Positions 49,472-58,153 of a stretch of DNA of 64,000 nt are shown here, one piece after another (the first letter of the stretch is position 1; every line of letters begins with the position of its first letter). Below the pieces are notes generated by a model, which worked only from the letters and a program-made list of their open reading frames with translations, was not told where the DNA came from and made no database searches. A program made the position numbers and the translations under genes. Origin of the DNA: Desulfosporosinus sp. GTDB taxonomy: Bacteria; Bacillota; Desulfitobacteriia; Desulfitobacteriales; Desulfitobacteriaceae. The stretch lies in the NCBI GenBank assembly GCA_003513495.1, contig DOPM01000029.1, positions 124,001 through 188,000 of the forward strand, read 5' to 3'.

Positions 49472-50035
49472 ATGGACAAACATGTTGCAGACAAATTTCA
49501 AGAAATGGCTAAAGTGTGGAACGATATACTGGATGCCTTTTTTATTAAGGCTGAACTACGCTCAAAACAAATCCTTGTTTTAGGGTGCAGCACAAGTGAA
49601 GTTATTGGTCACCGAATCGGACAAGGTAGCAGCATTGAAGTTGCTGAGTTATTGCTTCCGCCTTTATTAGAGCGTGTTCATGGGCTAGGACTATTCTTAG
49701 CAGTACAAGGGTGTGAACATATCAACCGCGCCTTGGTGGTAGAAGAGGCCTGTTTAGATCATTACGGATTAGAGGAAGTAACAGTTCTTCCTGCACTGCA
49801 TGCTGGAGGAGCAATGACGGTAAAAGCGTGGGAAACCTTCACTTCTCCCGTTATGGTAGAACAAATCCAAGGACATGCCGGGATTGATATTGGAGACACA
49901 TTTATCGGTATGCACTTAAGACCAGTGGCAATACCCATTCGCATACATGTTAAGGACTTAGGTGAAGCGCATTTGACCTTAGCACGTACTCGACCACGCC
50001 TTATCGGCGGTCCAAGAGCAGCGTACGCAGAGTAG
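49472..50035 (+). CDS. ywlG: TIGR01440/DUF436 protein YwlG
   Basis: Protein of 187 residues and unknown function, conserved in Firmicutes between rpiB and glyA. Typical stretches are LVLGCSTSEVIGHRIG, AVQGCEHINRALVVE, VLPALHAGGAMTVKAWE and the C-terminal VKDLGEAHLTLARTRPRLIGGPRA. A longer frame overlapping rpiB is open, but ATG 49472 follows GGAGGGGAGGAA. The TAG stop is inside a copy of the dispersed palindrome. No enzymatic motif is apparent. Confidence 0.92.
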   Translation: MDKHVADKFQEMAKVWNDILDAFFIKAELRSKQILVLGCSTSEVIGHRIGQGSSIEVAELLLPPLLERVHGLGLFLAVQGCEHINRALVVEEACLDHYGLEEVTVLPALHAGGAMTVKAWETFTSPVMVEQIQGHAGIDIGDTFIGMHLRPVAIPIRIHVKDLGEAHLTLARTRPRLIGGPRAAYAE

Positions 50036-50059
50036 AGGCAATTCATGAATTACCTCTAC
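50032..50059. repeat. Dispersed palindrome family, copy 3
   Basis: GTAGAGGCAATTCA / TGAATTACCTCTAC. Relative to copy 1, a G-C pair has become A-T on both arms, and one C/A mismatch is present. The ywlG stop codon (50033-50035) lies within it. Confidence 0.85.
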
Positions 50060-50094
50060 ACACCAAAATAATATTAAATTGGAGTGAGCCAGTA

Positions 50095-51351
50095 ATGGAT
50101 TATATTAACCAATGGGTAAAAAGTCAGGACCCGGAAGTCGCTAAAGCCATCGAGCAAGAAGAAAATCGTCAAACAAATACCATCGAACTCATAGCCTCTG
50201 AAAATTTCGTCAGCCGTGCAGTGATGGCTGCTCAAGGATCAGTGCTGACGAACAAGTATGCAGAAGGGTATCCAGGCAAACGATACTATGGCGGATGTGA
50301 GTTTGTGGATGAGGTTGAAAACCTTGCTCGTGAACGAGTCAAGAAGATTTTCGGTGCTGAACACGCCAATGTCCAGCCCCATTCTGGATCCCAGGCTAAT
50401 ATGGCCGTCTATTTCTCGTTTTTAAAACCCGGAGATACCATCCTTGGCATGAATTTGTCCCATGGTGGGCACTTGACCCACGGGAGTCCGGTAAATATTT
50501 CTGGAGTATACTTTAATGTTATTCCATACGGAGTAGACTCGAAGACCGAGAGGATTGATTATGATCAGGTTCGGGAGTTAGCCAAGGAACATCATCCGAA
50601 GATGATTGTTGCTGGTGCAAGTGCTTATCCAAGAATCATAGATTTTGTCAAAATGCGTGAAATTGCAGATGAAGTGGGAGCTCTGCTGATGGTTGACATG
50701 GCACACTTTGCTGGGCTCGTAGCGGCAGGATTACATCCATCACCAGTCCCTTATGCTGATTTCGTCACCTCTACTACCCATAAAACTCTGAGAGGACCTC
50801 GCGGCGGATTGATTCTCTGTAAGGCTGAGTATGCCCAAGCTATTGATAAGGCGATTTTCCCTGGAATTCAGGGTGGGCCATTGATGCATGTCATCGCAGC
50901 TAAGGCTGTTGCCTTTGGGGAAGCGCTTCAGCCAGAGTTCAAAACCTACCAGACCCATATTGTAGAAAATGCAAAAGCTTTGGCCCAAGCGCTAACAGAT
51001 CGTGGATTTCGCCTTGTTTCAGGAGGAACGGATAATCATGTTATGCTTGTTGACGTACGAACCAAACAGTTAACCGGTAAGGAAGCAGAAAACATTCTTC
51101 ATGAAGTAGGTATTACGGTCAATAAAAACACGATTCCTTTTGATACAGCAAGTCCTTTTGTGACTAGTGGAATTCGTCTAGGTACTCCAGCGGTTACTTC
51201 GAGAGGTATGACTCCTGACGCTATGAAGAGAATAGCTGAGGCTATGGACCTTGCCTTGACCTCACATCATGAACCTGATAAACTGTCACAAGCACGGGAA
51301 ATTGTTAGTTCCTTATGCGCTGAGTTTCCCTTATATACAAATTTAGATTAG
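50095..51351 (+). CDS. glyA: Serine hydroxymethyltransferase
   Basis: PLP enzyme of 418 residues interconverting serine and glycine and charging tetrahydrofolate with a one-carbon unit. ASENFVSRAV and EGYPGKRYYGG are near the start. The PLP lysine is in TSTTHKTLRGPRGG near 230, and IPFDTASPFVTSGIRLGTPAVTSRG is near 345. GGAGTGAG precedes the ATG. upp, comEB and mnaA follow closely. The order matches B. subtilis ywlG-glyA-upp and places one-carbon supply beside pyrimidine salvage. Confidence 0.97.
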   Translation: MDYINQWVKSQDPEVAKAIEQEENRQTNTIELIASENFVSRAVMAAQGSVLTNKYAEGYPGKRYYGGCEFVDEVENLARERVKKIFGAEHANVQPHSGSQANMAVYFSFLKPGDTILGMNLSHGGHLTHGSPVNISGVYFNVIPYGVDSKTERIDYDQVRELAKEHHPKMIVAGASAYPRIIDFVKMREIADEVGALLMVDMAHFAGLVAAGLHPSPVPYADFVTSTTHKTLRGPRGGLILCKAEYAQAIDKAIFPGIQGGPLMHVIAAKAVAFGEALQPEFKTYQTHIVENAKALAQALTDRGFRLVSGGTDNHVMLVDVRTKQLTGKEAENILHEVGITVNKNTIPFDTASPFVTSGIRLGTPAVTSRGMTPDAMKRIAEAMDLALTSHHEPDKLSQAREIVSSLCAEFPLYTNLD

Positions 51352-51363
51352 GAGAGCCAAAAG

Positions 51364-51993
51364 ATGCCAAAGCTTCAAATACTTGATCATCCTCTAATCC
51401 AACACAAGTTGTCTTTGATACGGGATGAGCAAACAGGTTCCAAGGAATTTAGGGAGTTAGTCGAGGAAGTCTCGATGTTAATGGCCTATGAGGTAACCCG
51501 TGATTTTCCCCTTCAGGAAATTGAAGTTAAGACACCCGTAGCATTAGCAAAAACCAAGGTGTTGGTAGGTCGTAAAGTTGGATTAGTTCCAATCCTCCGC
51601 GCTGGATTAGGAATGGTTGATGGAATGCTCCGCTTAATTCCAGCTGCAAAAGTTGGACATGTCGGACTATATCGAGATCCGGAAACCCTTCTGCCTGTGG
51701 AATACTACTGCAAGTTACCCCCCGATATTGCAGAACGAGACCTGATTGTAATTGATCCTATGTTAGCGACAGGCGGCTCAGCCGCTGCAGCAATTACATT
51801 TTTGAAAGATCGCGGTGCGAAAAATATTAAGTTAATGTGCTTAATTGCAGCTCCAGAGGGTGTTAAGGCTGTACAAGATGTACATAATGATGTGGATATT
51901 TTTGTCGCAGCAGTCGATGAATACTTGAATGATCATGGCTATATTGTACCGGGTCTTGGAGATGCAGGAGACCGGCTGTTTGGCACAAAATGA
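51364..51993 (+). CDS. upp: Uracil phosphoribosyltransferase
   Basis: Salvages uracil to UMP using PRPP, 209 residues. The PRPP-binding loop is VIDPMLATGGSAAAAI near 130-145, VPILRAGLGMVDGM is near 76, and the uracil-binding end is DEYLNDHGYIVPGLGDAGDRLFGT. It starts 12 bp after glyA with AGGAGAG and overlaps comEB by four bases (ATGA), so the two salvage genes are coupled. Confidence 0.97.
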   Translation: MPKLQILDHPLIQHKLSLIRDEQTGSKEFRELVEEVSMLMAYEVTRDFPLQEIEVKTPVALAKTKVLVGRKVGLVPILRAGLGMVDGMLRLIPAAKVGHVGLYRDPETLLPVEYYCKLPPDIAERDLIVIDPMLATGGSAAAAITFLKDRGAKNIKLMCLIAAPEGVKAVQDVHNDVDIFVAAVDEYLNDHGYIVPGLGDAGDRLFGTK

Positions 51994-52457
51994 CGAGTCA
52001 AGTAAAGCGCCCAAGTTGGGATAGTTATTTTATGCAGATGGCACATGTAGTAGCGGGGCGATCAACTTGCCTGCGCCGCCAAGTTGGAGCGGTAATGGTA
52101 AAGGATAAACAAATTCTAAGTACAGGTTATAACGGAAGTCCCTCAGGACTACAACATTGTGATGAACTTGGTTGTTTACGGCAGAGCTTAGGCGTTCCTT
52201 CAGGGGAACGCCATGAGATCTGCCGTGCTGTGCATGCAGAGCAAAATGCTCTGGTACAGGCAGCAAAGCATGGGGTGGCTATTACTGGAGCAGATCTCTA
52301 TACCACTCATCAGCCTTGTGTGTTGTGCACAAAATTATTAATTAATGCCGGTATTAAACGCGTAATTTTCGCTTATGCTTATCCTGATCAACTGGCAATT
52401 AATATGGCAAATGAAGCAGGACTCAAATTGGAAAAGTTTGGGGAAGATAATCTGTGA
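51990..52457 (+). CDS. comEB: dCMP deaminase (ComEB-like)
   Basis: Zinc-dependent cytidine-deaminase-fold enzyme of 155 residues that converts dCMP to dUMP for thymidylate synthesis. The zinc site is CRAVHAEQNAL (near 78-88) with its catalytic Glu, and PCVLCTKLLINAGI (near 107). A second metal site in CDELGCLRQ is typical of this family. It overlaps upp by ATGA. In Bacillus the orthologue is in the comE competence operon; here it is placed with nucleotide salvage. Confidence 0.92.
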   Translation: MTSQVKRPSWDSYFMQMAHVVAGRSTCLRRQVGAVMVKDKQILSTGYNGSPSGLQHCDELGCLRQSLGVPSGERHEICRAVHAEQNALVQAAKHGVAITGADLYTTHQPCVLCTKLLINAGIKRVIFAYAYPDQLAINMANEAGLKLEKFGEDNL

Positions 52458-52505
52458 CCACACGTCTTAAGATGCTGTTTCTTCTAATCGAAGGGGAGTA
52501 ATAAA

Positions 52506-53639
52506 GTGATTAAGCGAAAAAAAGTGATGGTTGTATTTGGAACCCGTCCAGAAGCTATAAAAATGGCGCCAGTAATCCGAGCGCTGCGTCAGAGAGGGTC
52601 CATTCTATGTCAAGTAATTGTAACGGCTCAGCATCGTGAGATGCTGGATCAGGTATTAACCCTGTTTAAGATTGTTCCGGATTTTGATCTTAACCTTATG
52701 CGGCAGGGACAAACATTAACAGATATAACTACACGAGCATTACATGGGCTAAATGATGTTTTCCAACGTGAACGCCCGGACTTAGTTCTTGTCCACGGGG
52801 ACACGACGACGACCTTTGTGGCTGCACTCGCTGCTTTTTATGCACAAATTCCGGTAGGGCATGTGGAGGCAGGCCTGCGCACAGGTAATAAGTATTCTCC
52901 CTTCCCCGAGGAAATGAATCGAAAGCTTGCCAGCGTTTTGACAGATTTGCATTTTGCCCCGACGGAAACAGCTAAAAATAATCTTGAGCAAGAAGGAATT
53001 CCGCCGGAAAGCATTTTCGTCACGGGCAATACAGTAATCGACGCCTTGCTCGCAACAGTGAATCCTAAGTATGAGTTTGTTGACAAGGAAATCCGGGACA
53101 TTCTTAGACAACGAGGTAAATCACGGATGATTCTTGTTACGACACATCGCAGGGAAAACTTAGGGGAACCAATGCGCCAAATCTACCAGGCTTTGAAAAG
53201 TACACTTGATAAATTTCCAGATACCTATATTATCTTTCCGGTTCATAAAAATCCCGTCGTTCGAAACGTGGTTACAGAGGTCTTAGGGACTCACCCAAGG
53301 GTTAATCTCATCGAACCTTTGGAATATGAACCCTTTGTTAATTTAATGGCGCGGTCCCATCTAATTCTGACCGACTCGGGGGGGATTCAAGAGGAAGCTC
53401 CATCCTTAGGTAAACCAGTACTGGTAGTACGAGACACCACGGAACGGCCGGAGGCTGTGGCGGCAGGTACAGTCTCACTTGTAGGAACCGAGTATGAAGG
53501 AGTTTTATCCGAGCTGCAAAACTTACTTGCAGATCAAAAGGCCTATCAAAAAATGACAATGGCCAGTAATCCTTATGGCGACGGATGCGCAGCCCAGAGA
53601 ATAGCCGAGATAATTGAAGAAAATCAAGGGTGGACATAA
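52506..53639 (+). CDS. wecB: UDP-N-acetylglucosamine 2-epimerase (non-hydrolysing)
   Basis: Converts UDP-GlcNAc to UDP-ManNAc, the precursor of wall teichoic acid linkage units and other surface glycans. The 377 residues have a GT-B fold: VVFGTRPEAIKMAPVI at the start, VHGDTTTTF near 95, GHVEAGLRTGNKYSPFPEE near 118, TTHRRENLG near 213 and LTDSGGIQEEAPSLGKPVL near 288. All key residues are present. GTG start with AAGGGGAG. The B. subtilis orthologue mnaA also lies just upstream of the atp operon. Confidence 0.96.
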   Translation: MIKRKKVMVVFGTRPEAIKMAPVIRALRQRGSILCQVIVTAQHREMLDQVLTLFKIVPDFDLNLMRQGQTLTDITTRALHGLNDVFQRERPDLVLVHGDTTTTFVAALAAFYAQIPVGHVEAGLRTGNKYSPFPEEMNRKLASVLTDLHFAPTETAKNNLEQEGIPPESIFVTGNTVIDALLATVNPKYEFVDKEIRDILRQRGKSRMILVTTHRRENLGEPMRQIYQALKSTLDKFPDTYIIFPVHKNPVVRNVVTEVLGTHPRVNLIEPLEYEPFVNLMARSHLILTDSGGIQEEAPSLGKPVLVVRDTTERPEAVAAGTVSLVGTEYEGVLSELQNLLADQKAYQKMTMASNPYGDGCAAQRIAEIIEENQGWT

Positions 53640-53796
53640 AATTCTTCAATGCTGTAAAAAAAAGCACAAAGTCCTTCCAAAGTATGCTAATATAATAAAT
53701 AAAGTTGGAATTGTTAAAATGTAGCATACTAGCCGCTTGAGTAGCAGGCTTATAAGCTTGCTGTGTTTACAAATTAATTCATAAGGAAAGAATACT

Positions 53797-54027
53797 ATGG
53801 CTAGTGAACAAAGATCATGGCAAAAGGCACTTGTTGTCGGGTCAACCATATCGACATCCTTGGCTATATTGGTAGGGGGCGGATTCTACTTAGGTAGAAA
53901 CCTTGATGCCCGATGGCAAACAGAGCCAATTTTCACAATAGGTCTGATGTTGATTGGGCTGGTACTCGGAGGGAGCTACTTAATAATGACTTTAATGAGG
54001 TTTGGAGCATCCAATGATAAGAAGTAG
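53797..54027 (+). CDS. atpZ: AtpZ/AtpI-family small membrane protein
   Basis: 76-residue protein with two transmembrane helices (ALVVGSTISTSLAILVGGGFYLG and IFTIGLMLIGLVLGGSYLIMTLM) of the F0F1-ATPase accessory (AtpZ) family. Homologues in the family have been associated with ATP synthase assembly or with divalent-cation transport. AAGGAAAG lies before the ATG. It starts the atp operon and overlaps atpI by 14 bases. Confidence 0.85.
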   Translation: MASEQRSWQKALVVGSTISTSLAILVGGGFYLGRNLDARWQTEPIFTIGLMLIGLVLGGSYLIMTLMRFGASNDKK

Positions 54028-54385
54028 CTTTATCGCATTATTTAGTGGAACCGCTTGTATATTGCTAGGGATAGCTTTTACAGGGGAGCAGGCATTTTTT
54101 GGTAGTTTGCTGGGGTATTGGGTAGGGTTTGGGTATACTTTGTGGTTTTATCGTGAAGTGTTGAATAGTACTGAACTTGATATTCAATCAGCAATCAAAC
54201 GAATGCGCAAGAACCTAATGAATCGTTTGGGAATGGTTACTCTCATTGTTGTGGCAGTTGCCCGGTTCCAGCCAAGTTGGCTTTTTAGTTTAGCGTTAGG
54301 GATTGTTACAGGGGTGATAATATCCTTTATCATTGTGGCAATACAAAAAAACTATGGAGAAAGGGGTGATAAAAGAAGTGCATGA
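54014..54385 (+). CDS. atpI: ATP synthase protein I
   Basis: 123-residue membrane protein with four helices, consistent with the AtpI family that helps assemble the c-ring. ATG 54014 with GGAG seven bases upstream lies within the end of atpZ. Residues ALFSGTACILLGIAF, WVGFGYTLWFYREVL and MNRLGMVTLIVVAVARF outline the helices. Sequence conservation in this family is low, so the call leans on topology and position before atpB. Confidence 0.85.
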   Translation: MIRSSFIALFSGTACILLGIAFTGEQAFFGSLLGYWVGFGYTLWFYREVLNSTELDIQSAIKRMRKNLMNRLGMVTLIVVAVARFQPSWLFSLALGIVTGVIISFIIVAIQKNYGERGDKRSA

Positions 54386-55121
54386 AACAGTATTGTGGCA
54401 TTTGGGAGATATGACATTTCATGGTAAGACTCTAATCATGACCTGGATTTCGATGGCTGCTATTATGGTCTTCTGTTTTCTAGGGGTACGCAATCTAACA
54501 AGCGGGAAACCTGGTAAAATGCAAAACGTTTTAGAGTGGATCATAGATTTTGTCCGTGGTATCATCAATGATAACATGGATTATGAAAAGGGACGTCCCT
54601 TGCTGAGCTATTTGGTAACGTTATTCATGTTTGTTTTCTTTTCCAATATGCTTGGCCTTATCCCAAACTTCACGTTCAATCTATTACACGACGTTCATTT
54701 TGCCGAATTAGGACATATTTTTGCTACTCCAGGTATGATGTCGCCAACTGCAGATATCAACGTGACATTTTCCTTAGCTATGTTAACCATTATTTTGGTA
54801 GTCTTTTTAGGTATCAAACATAAAGGAGCTCATTATTTCCATCATTTTATTGAGCCAAATCCAGTGTTTGTGATCATCCACGCCATTGATTTAATCGCTA
54901 AACCAATGACACTAGCCTTTCGTCTATTCGGAAACATCTTTGCGGGTGAAATTTTACTAGGAGTAATCTTAATGCTTCCCGGTATTTGGGTACTGCCAGG
55001 GATTTTGCCGACGACTATTTGGCTTGCATTCAGTATTTTCATTGGAGCCATTCAGTCTTACGTTTTTGTGGTTTTGACGACAGCGTATGTATCCCAAGCT
55101 GTCACCACAGACGCTCATTAA
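54378..55121 (+). CDS. atpB: ATP synthase F0 subunit a
   Basis: Membrane stator subunit forming the proton half-channels, about 247 residues with five to six helices. The essential Arg is in MTLAFRLFGNIFAGE near 180, and SYVFVVLTTAYVSQA closes the channel near 235. The frame is open further upstream; I chose GTG 54378 (MHETVLWHLG), since related proteins begin this way and GAAAGGGG lies just before. GTG 54366 is an alternative. The start overlaps the atpI stop. Confidence 0.94.
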   Translation: MHETVLWHLGDMTFHGKTLIMTWISMAAIMVFCFLGVRNLTSGKPGKMQNVLEWIIDFVRGIINDNMDYEKGRPLLSYLVTLFMFVFFSNMLGLIPNFTFNLLHDVHFAELGHIFATPGMMSPTADINVTFSLAMLTIILVVFLGIKHKGAHYFHHFIEPNPVFVIIHAIDLIAKPMTLAFRLFGNIFAGEILLGVILMLPGIWVLPGILPTTIWLAFSIFIGAIQSYVFVVLTTAYVSQAVTTDAH

Positions 55122-55214
55122 GCACTTCACTCTGTGCTGGTTTTCAGTGATGCTCGACACCACTGAGGGAATAATATTTTAGAAATTATTGGAAACAAGA
55201 AAGGAGGAAATCCC

Positions 55215-55445
55215 ATGGACGTGTCTGCTGCTGCTGCACTTGGTGCAGGAATTGCTGCTGGCTTGGCAGCTCTTGGGGCATCAATCGGTAATGGTAATGT
55301 TATTAGTAAAACGGTGGAGGGCATTGGTCGTCAACCGGAAGCTAAAGCAACATTACAAGCTACCATGTTTATTGGTGTCGGTTTGATCGAGGCTTTGCCA
55401 CTCCTTAGCTGGGTACTTGCCCTGCTGCTCATGTTTACAAAGTAA
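55215..55445 (+). CDS. atpE: ATP synthase F0 subunit c
   Basis: 76-residue two-helix c-ring subunit. The ion-binding carboxylate is Glu59 in GVGLIEALPLL, and the polar loop is GIGRQPEA. The first helix reads LGASIGNGNV without the Gln of sodium-type rings, and Ala follows the Glu instead of Ser/Thr. This predicts H+ rather than Na+ coupling. AAAGGAGGAAAT is a very strong ribosome site. Hairpin-rich spacers on both sides set it apart from its neighbours, in keeping with the need for many c copies per complex. Confidence 0.96.
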   Translation: MDVSAAAALGAGIAAGLAALGASIGNGNVISKTVEGIGRQPEAKATLQATMFIGVGLIEALPLLSWVLALLLMFTK

Positions 55446-55452
55446 TTCGTAT

Positions 55453-55510
55453 GATGGGCAGAGGGTTAAGCCCATCTTAATTCAAGGGGGAACGAGAGTT
55501 CTCCCTTGAA
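55453..55510 (+). other. Twin hairpins between atpE and atpF
   Basis: GATGGGC/GCCCATC (55453-55459 with 55470-55476) and the 13-bp TTCAAGGGGGAAC/GTTCTCCCTTGAA (55481-55493 with 55498-55510) stand in series. There is no T-run, so they fit mRNA processing or stabilisation of the atpE end better than termination. Confidence 0.6.
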
Positions 55511-55555
55511 AAAAATCATCCCGACGTCAATTAGACTCGAGAGGGGGGTAGACCA

Positions 55556-56053
55556 TTGGGTGGGAATCCTATTCAATTTGACTATACGGTAGTCGCTACG
55601 GTCTTATCTTTCTTGCTGCTCGTCTATTTGCTTGGTAAATATGCTTGGGGTCCGCTGATGAAAGTGATGGAAGAACGGCGGGTTAATATTGAATCCATGC
55701 TTACACAAGCAGAAAACGAACGACAACAGGCAGATAAAATTAAACGCGAATACCAAGAAGAAATGCGTAAAGCTCGCCAGGAAGCCCAAGAAGTGATCGC
55801 AAAGGCTACTAAGGTAAGCGAAGTTCGCTCAGCTGAAATTCTAGCCGCTGCACATGAAGAATCAGAGAAGATCAAAAAATCTGCCCTTGTAGATATTGAA
55901 CGTGAACGCGATCGAGCAATAGCTGATGTAAAAGCACAAGTGGCAGATCTCTCAGTCTCTGTAGCAGAAAAAATTATTCGTCAAAAACTTGATATGAAGG
56001 GTCAAGGGAAACTCATTGAGCAGTTTATTCAAGAGGTAGGGGAAATGCAATGA
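55556..56053 (+). CDS. atpF: ATP synthase F0 subunit b
   Basis: Peripheral-stalk subunit of 165 residues: one N-terminal transmembrane helix (VATVLSFLLLVYLLGKYAWGPLM) and a long charged coiled coil (about 30-150) that dimerises and binds subunit delta. TTG 55556 has GAGAGGGGGGTAG upstream. It overlaps atpH by four bases (ATGA). Confidence 0.95.
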   Translation: MGGNPIQFDYTVVATVLSFLLLVYLLGKYAWGPLMKVMEERRVNIESMLTQAENERQQADKIKREYQEEMRKARQEAQEVIAKATKVSEVRSAEILAAAHEESEKIKKSALVDIERERDRAIADVKAQVADLSVSVAEKIIRQKLDMKGQGKLIEQFIQEVGEMQ

Positions 56054-56616
56054 TAAATGGATCACTTGCTCGAAGATACTCCCAAGCCTTGTTTGAGATT
56101 GCCTCTGATACGGGCCTGGATCAAATTGATGTCGATCTACGTGAACTGACTAAGATGGTGGAGGAAAATCGAGAGGTTAAAGACACCCTGTTACATCCCC
56201 ACATCTCCGTAAGTGATAAAAAGTCTATTATGGACAAGTTAATGGGGAAAGACTTTGGGGATATAACAAGACGTTTTCTTTATCTTTTAATTGACCGTAG
56301 AAGAGCTTATCTCTTACCAGCCATACAGCGTGAGTTTACAAGGTTGGCCGATGAGGCACGTCAAGTGGTGGAAGCAAAAATAACAAGTGCAATTGCCTTG
56401 AGTTCAGCCCAACTTGATGAACTGAAAAAAGCTATTGTACGAATGACTGGGAAAGATGTTCGTGTTATTACCGATGTTCGTGCTGAACTCATTGGTGGAG
56501 TCATAATTCAGATCGGAGATCGTGTAATCGATGGAACAATCTCCCATTCTTTAGAGAAAATGCGTGAGAATTTACGTAAAAACTCGGATAAACCTCAGGA
56601 AGTAGGGGTGAAATAA
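56050..56616 (+). CDS. atpH: ATP synthase F1 subunit delta
   Basis: 188-residue connector between the b stalk and the top of F1. The N-terminal six-helix domain (SLARRYSQALFEIA...) and the C-terminal beta segment VRVITDVRAELIGGVIIQIGDRVIDGTISHSLEKM (about 137-172) are the standard signatures. It is coupled to atpF and followed by atpA after 4 bp. Confidence 0.95.
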   Translation: MINGSLARRYSQALFEIASDTGLDQIDVDLRELTKMVEENREVKDTLLHPHISVSDKKSIMDKLMGKDFGDITRRFLYLLIDRRRAYLLPAIQREFTRLADEARQVVEAKITSAIALSSAQLDELKKAIVRMTGKDVRVITDVRAELIGGVIIQIGDRVIDGTISHSLEKMRENLRKNSDKPQEVGVK

Positions 56617-56620
56617 CAGA

Positions 56621-58129
56621 ATGAACTTGCGTCCAGAAGAAATAAGTTCCATTATTAAACAGCAAATCGAACGATATGATACTGCTGTTGATATCGTAGA
56701 TGTTGGGACAGTTATCCAGGTTGGAGACGGAATTGCTCGTGTTTATGGTCTGGAAAAGGCTATGGCTGGAGAGCTTCTGGAGTTCCCTGGAAATGTCTAC
56801 GGTATGGCAATGAACCTTGAAGAAGATAATATCGGTTGCGTTATTCTTGGTCCCTTTACAGGGATTAAAGAGGGGGATCAGGTCAAGAGAACTGGGCGGA
56901 TCGTGGAGGTCCCAGTCGGTGAGGCTTTGATTGGCCGCGTTGTTAATGCTCTTGGTCAGCCCATTGATGGTAAAGGGGAGATTGTGACAGATAAGTTTCG
57001 TCCGATTGAATCCCCAGCATCAGGTGTTATTTCTCGGAAATCCGTCCATGAGCCGGTTCAAACGGGTCTAAAATCGATTGATGCTATGGTCCCTATTGGT
57101 CGTGGTCAGCGTGAGTTAATTATTGGTGACCGTGAAACAGGTAAAACCGCTGTAGCAATCGACACGATCATTAATCAAAAAGGTCAAGACATGATTTGTA
57201 TTTACGTAGCTGTTGGTCAAAAAGCATCTACAGTTGCCAGCGTGGTTCAGAAATTAGAAGAGCACGATGCAATGAAATACACGATTGTAGTAGCTTCTAC
57301 AGCTTCCGAATCAGCGCCAATGGTCTATATTGCGCCTTATTCCGGTGCTGCCATGGGTGAAGAATTCATGTATAACGGCAAGCATGTCCTAATTATTTAT
57401 GATGACCTTTCCAAACAAGCCGTTGCTTACCGTGAGCTTTCACTGTTGCTCAAGCGCCCACCAGGACGTGAAGCATACCCTGGAGACGTTTTCTACCTCC
57501 ACTCCCGTCTCTTAGAGCGGGCTGCCAAGCTTTCGGATGAACTTGGCGGAGGGTCAATGACAGCACTCCCGATTATTGAAACTCAAGCTGGTGACGTGTC
57601 GGCCTATATTCCTACGAACGTTATTTCCATTACTGATGGTCAGATCTTTTTAGAATCAGACCTCTTTTATTCCGGTTTCCGGCCAGCAATCAACGTTGGT
57701 CTTTCCGTATCCCGGGTAGGTGGAAGCGCGCAAGTTAAAGCTATGAAACAGGTTGCTGGTCAGCTCCGTTTGGACCTCGCCAGTTATCGTGAATTAGCTG
57801 CATTTGCACAATTTGGCTCTGACTTGGATAAAGTTACCCAGATGCGTCTTAACCGTGGAAAACGGACCATGGAAATTCTCAAACAAAATCAGTATGCTAC
57901 ATTACCCGTTGAGGAAGAAGTTGTTGTTATTTACGCAGCGGTTAAAGGTTTTACTGATGATATTGATGTTGAGAAAATCGGGAAATTTGAACAAGAATAC
58001 CTGCGCTTCATGCGCTCCGTGAAGGCTGACCTGTTAGCTAAAATTCGCACAGAGAAGGCGCTTTCCAACGAAATGATCGCTGATCTTGAGAAAGCTATTA
58101 ATGAGTTTAAGCAGGGGTTTGTAGCCTAG
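56621..58129 (+). CDS. atpA: ATP synthase F1 subunit alpha
   Basis: Non-catalytic nucleotide-binding subunit of 502 residues. Walker A GDRETGKTA is near 169, and YDDLSKQAVAYRELSLLL is near 268. The family signature PAINVGLSVSRVGGSAQ (near 352) carries the conserved Arg finger that completes the catalytic site on beta. N-terminal residues EISSIIKQQIERY bind delta. Size and motifs are complete. Confidence 0.98.
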   Translation: MNLRPEEISSIIKQQIERYDTAVDIVDVGTVIQVGDGIARVYGLEKAMAGELLEFPGNVYGMAMNLEEDNIGCVILGPFTGIKEGDQVKRTGRIVEVPVGEALIGRVVNALGQPIDGKGEIVTDKFRPIESPASGVISRKSVHEPVQTGLKSIDAMVPIGRGQRELIIGDRETGKTAVAIDTIINQKGQDMICIYVAVGQKASTVASVVQKLEEHDAMKYTIVVASTASESAPMVYIAPYSGAAMGEEFMYNGKHVLIIYDDLSKQAVAYRELSLLLKRPPGREAYPGDVFYLHSRLLERAAKLSDELGGGSMTALPIIETQAGDVSAYIPTNVISITDGQIFLESDLFYSGFRPAINVGLSVSRVGGSAQVKAMKQVAGQLRLDLASYRELAAFAQFGSDLDKVTQMRLNRGKRTMEILKQNQYATLPVEEEVVVIYAAVKGFTDDIDVEKIGKFEQEYLRFMRSVKADLLAKIRTEKALSNEMIADLEKAINEFKQGFVA

Positions 58130-58153
58130 ATTAAAAAGGAGTAGGTGAACGAG

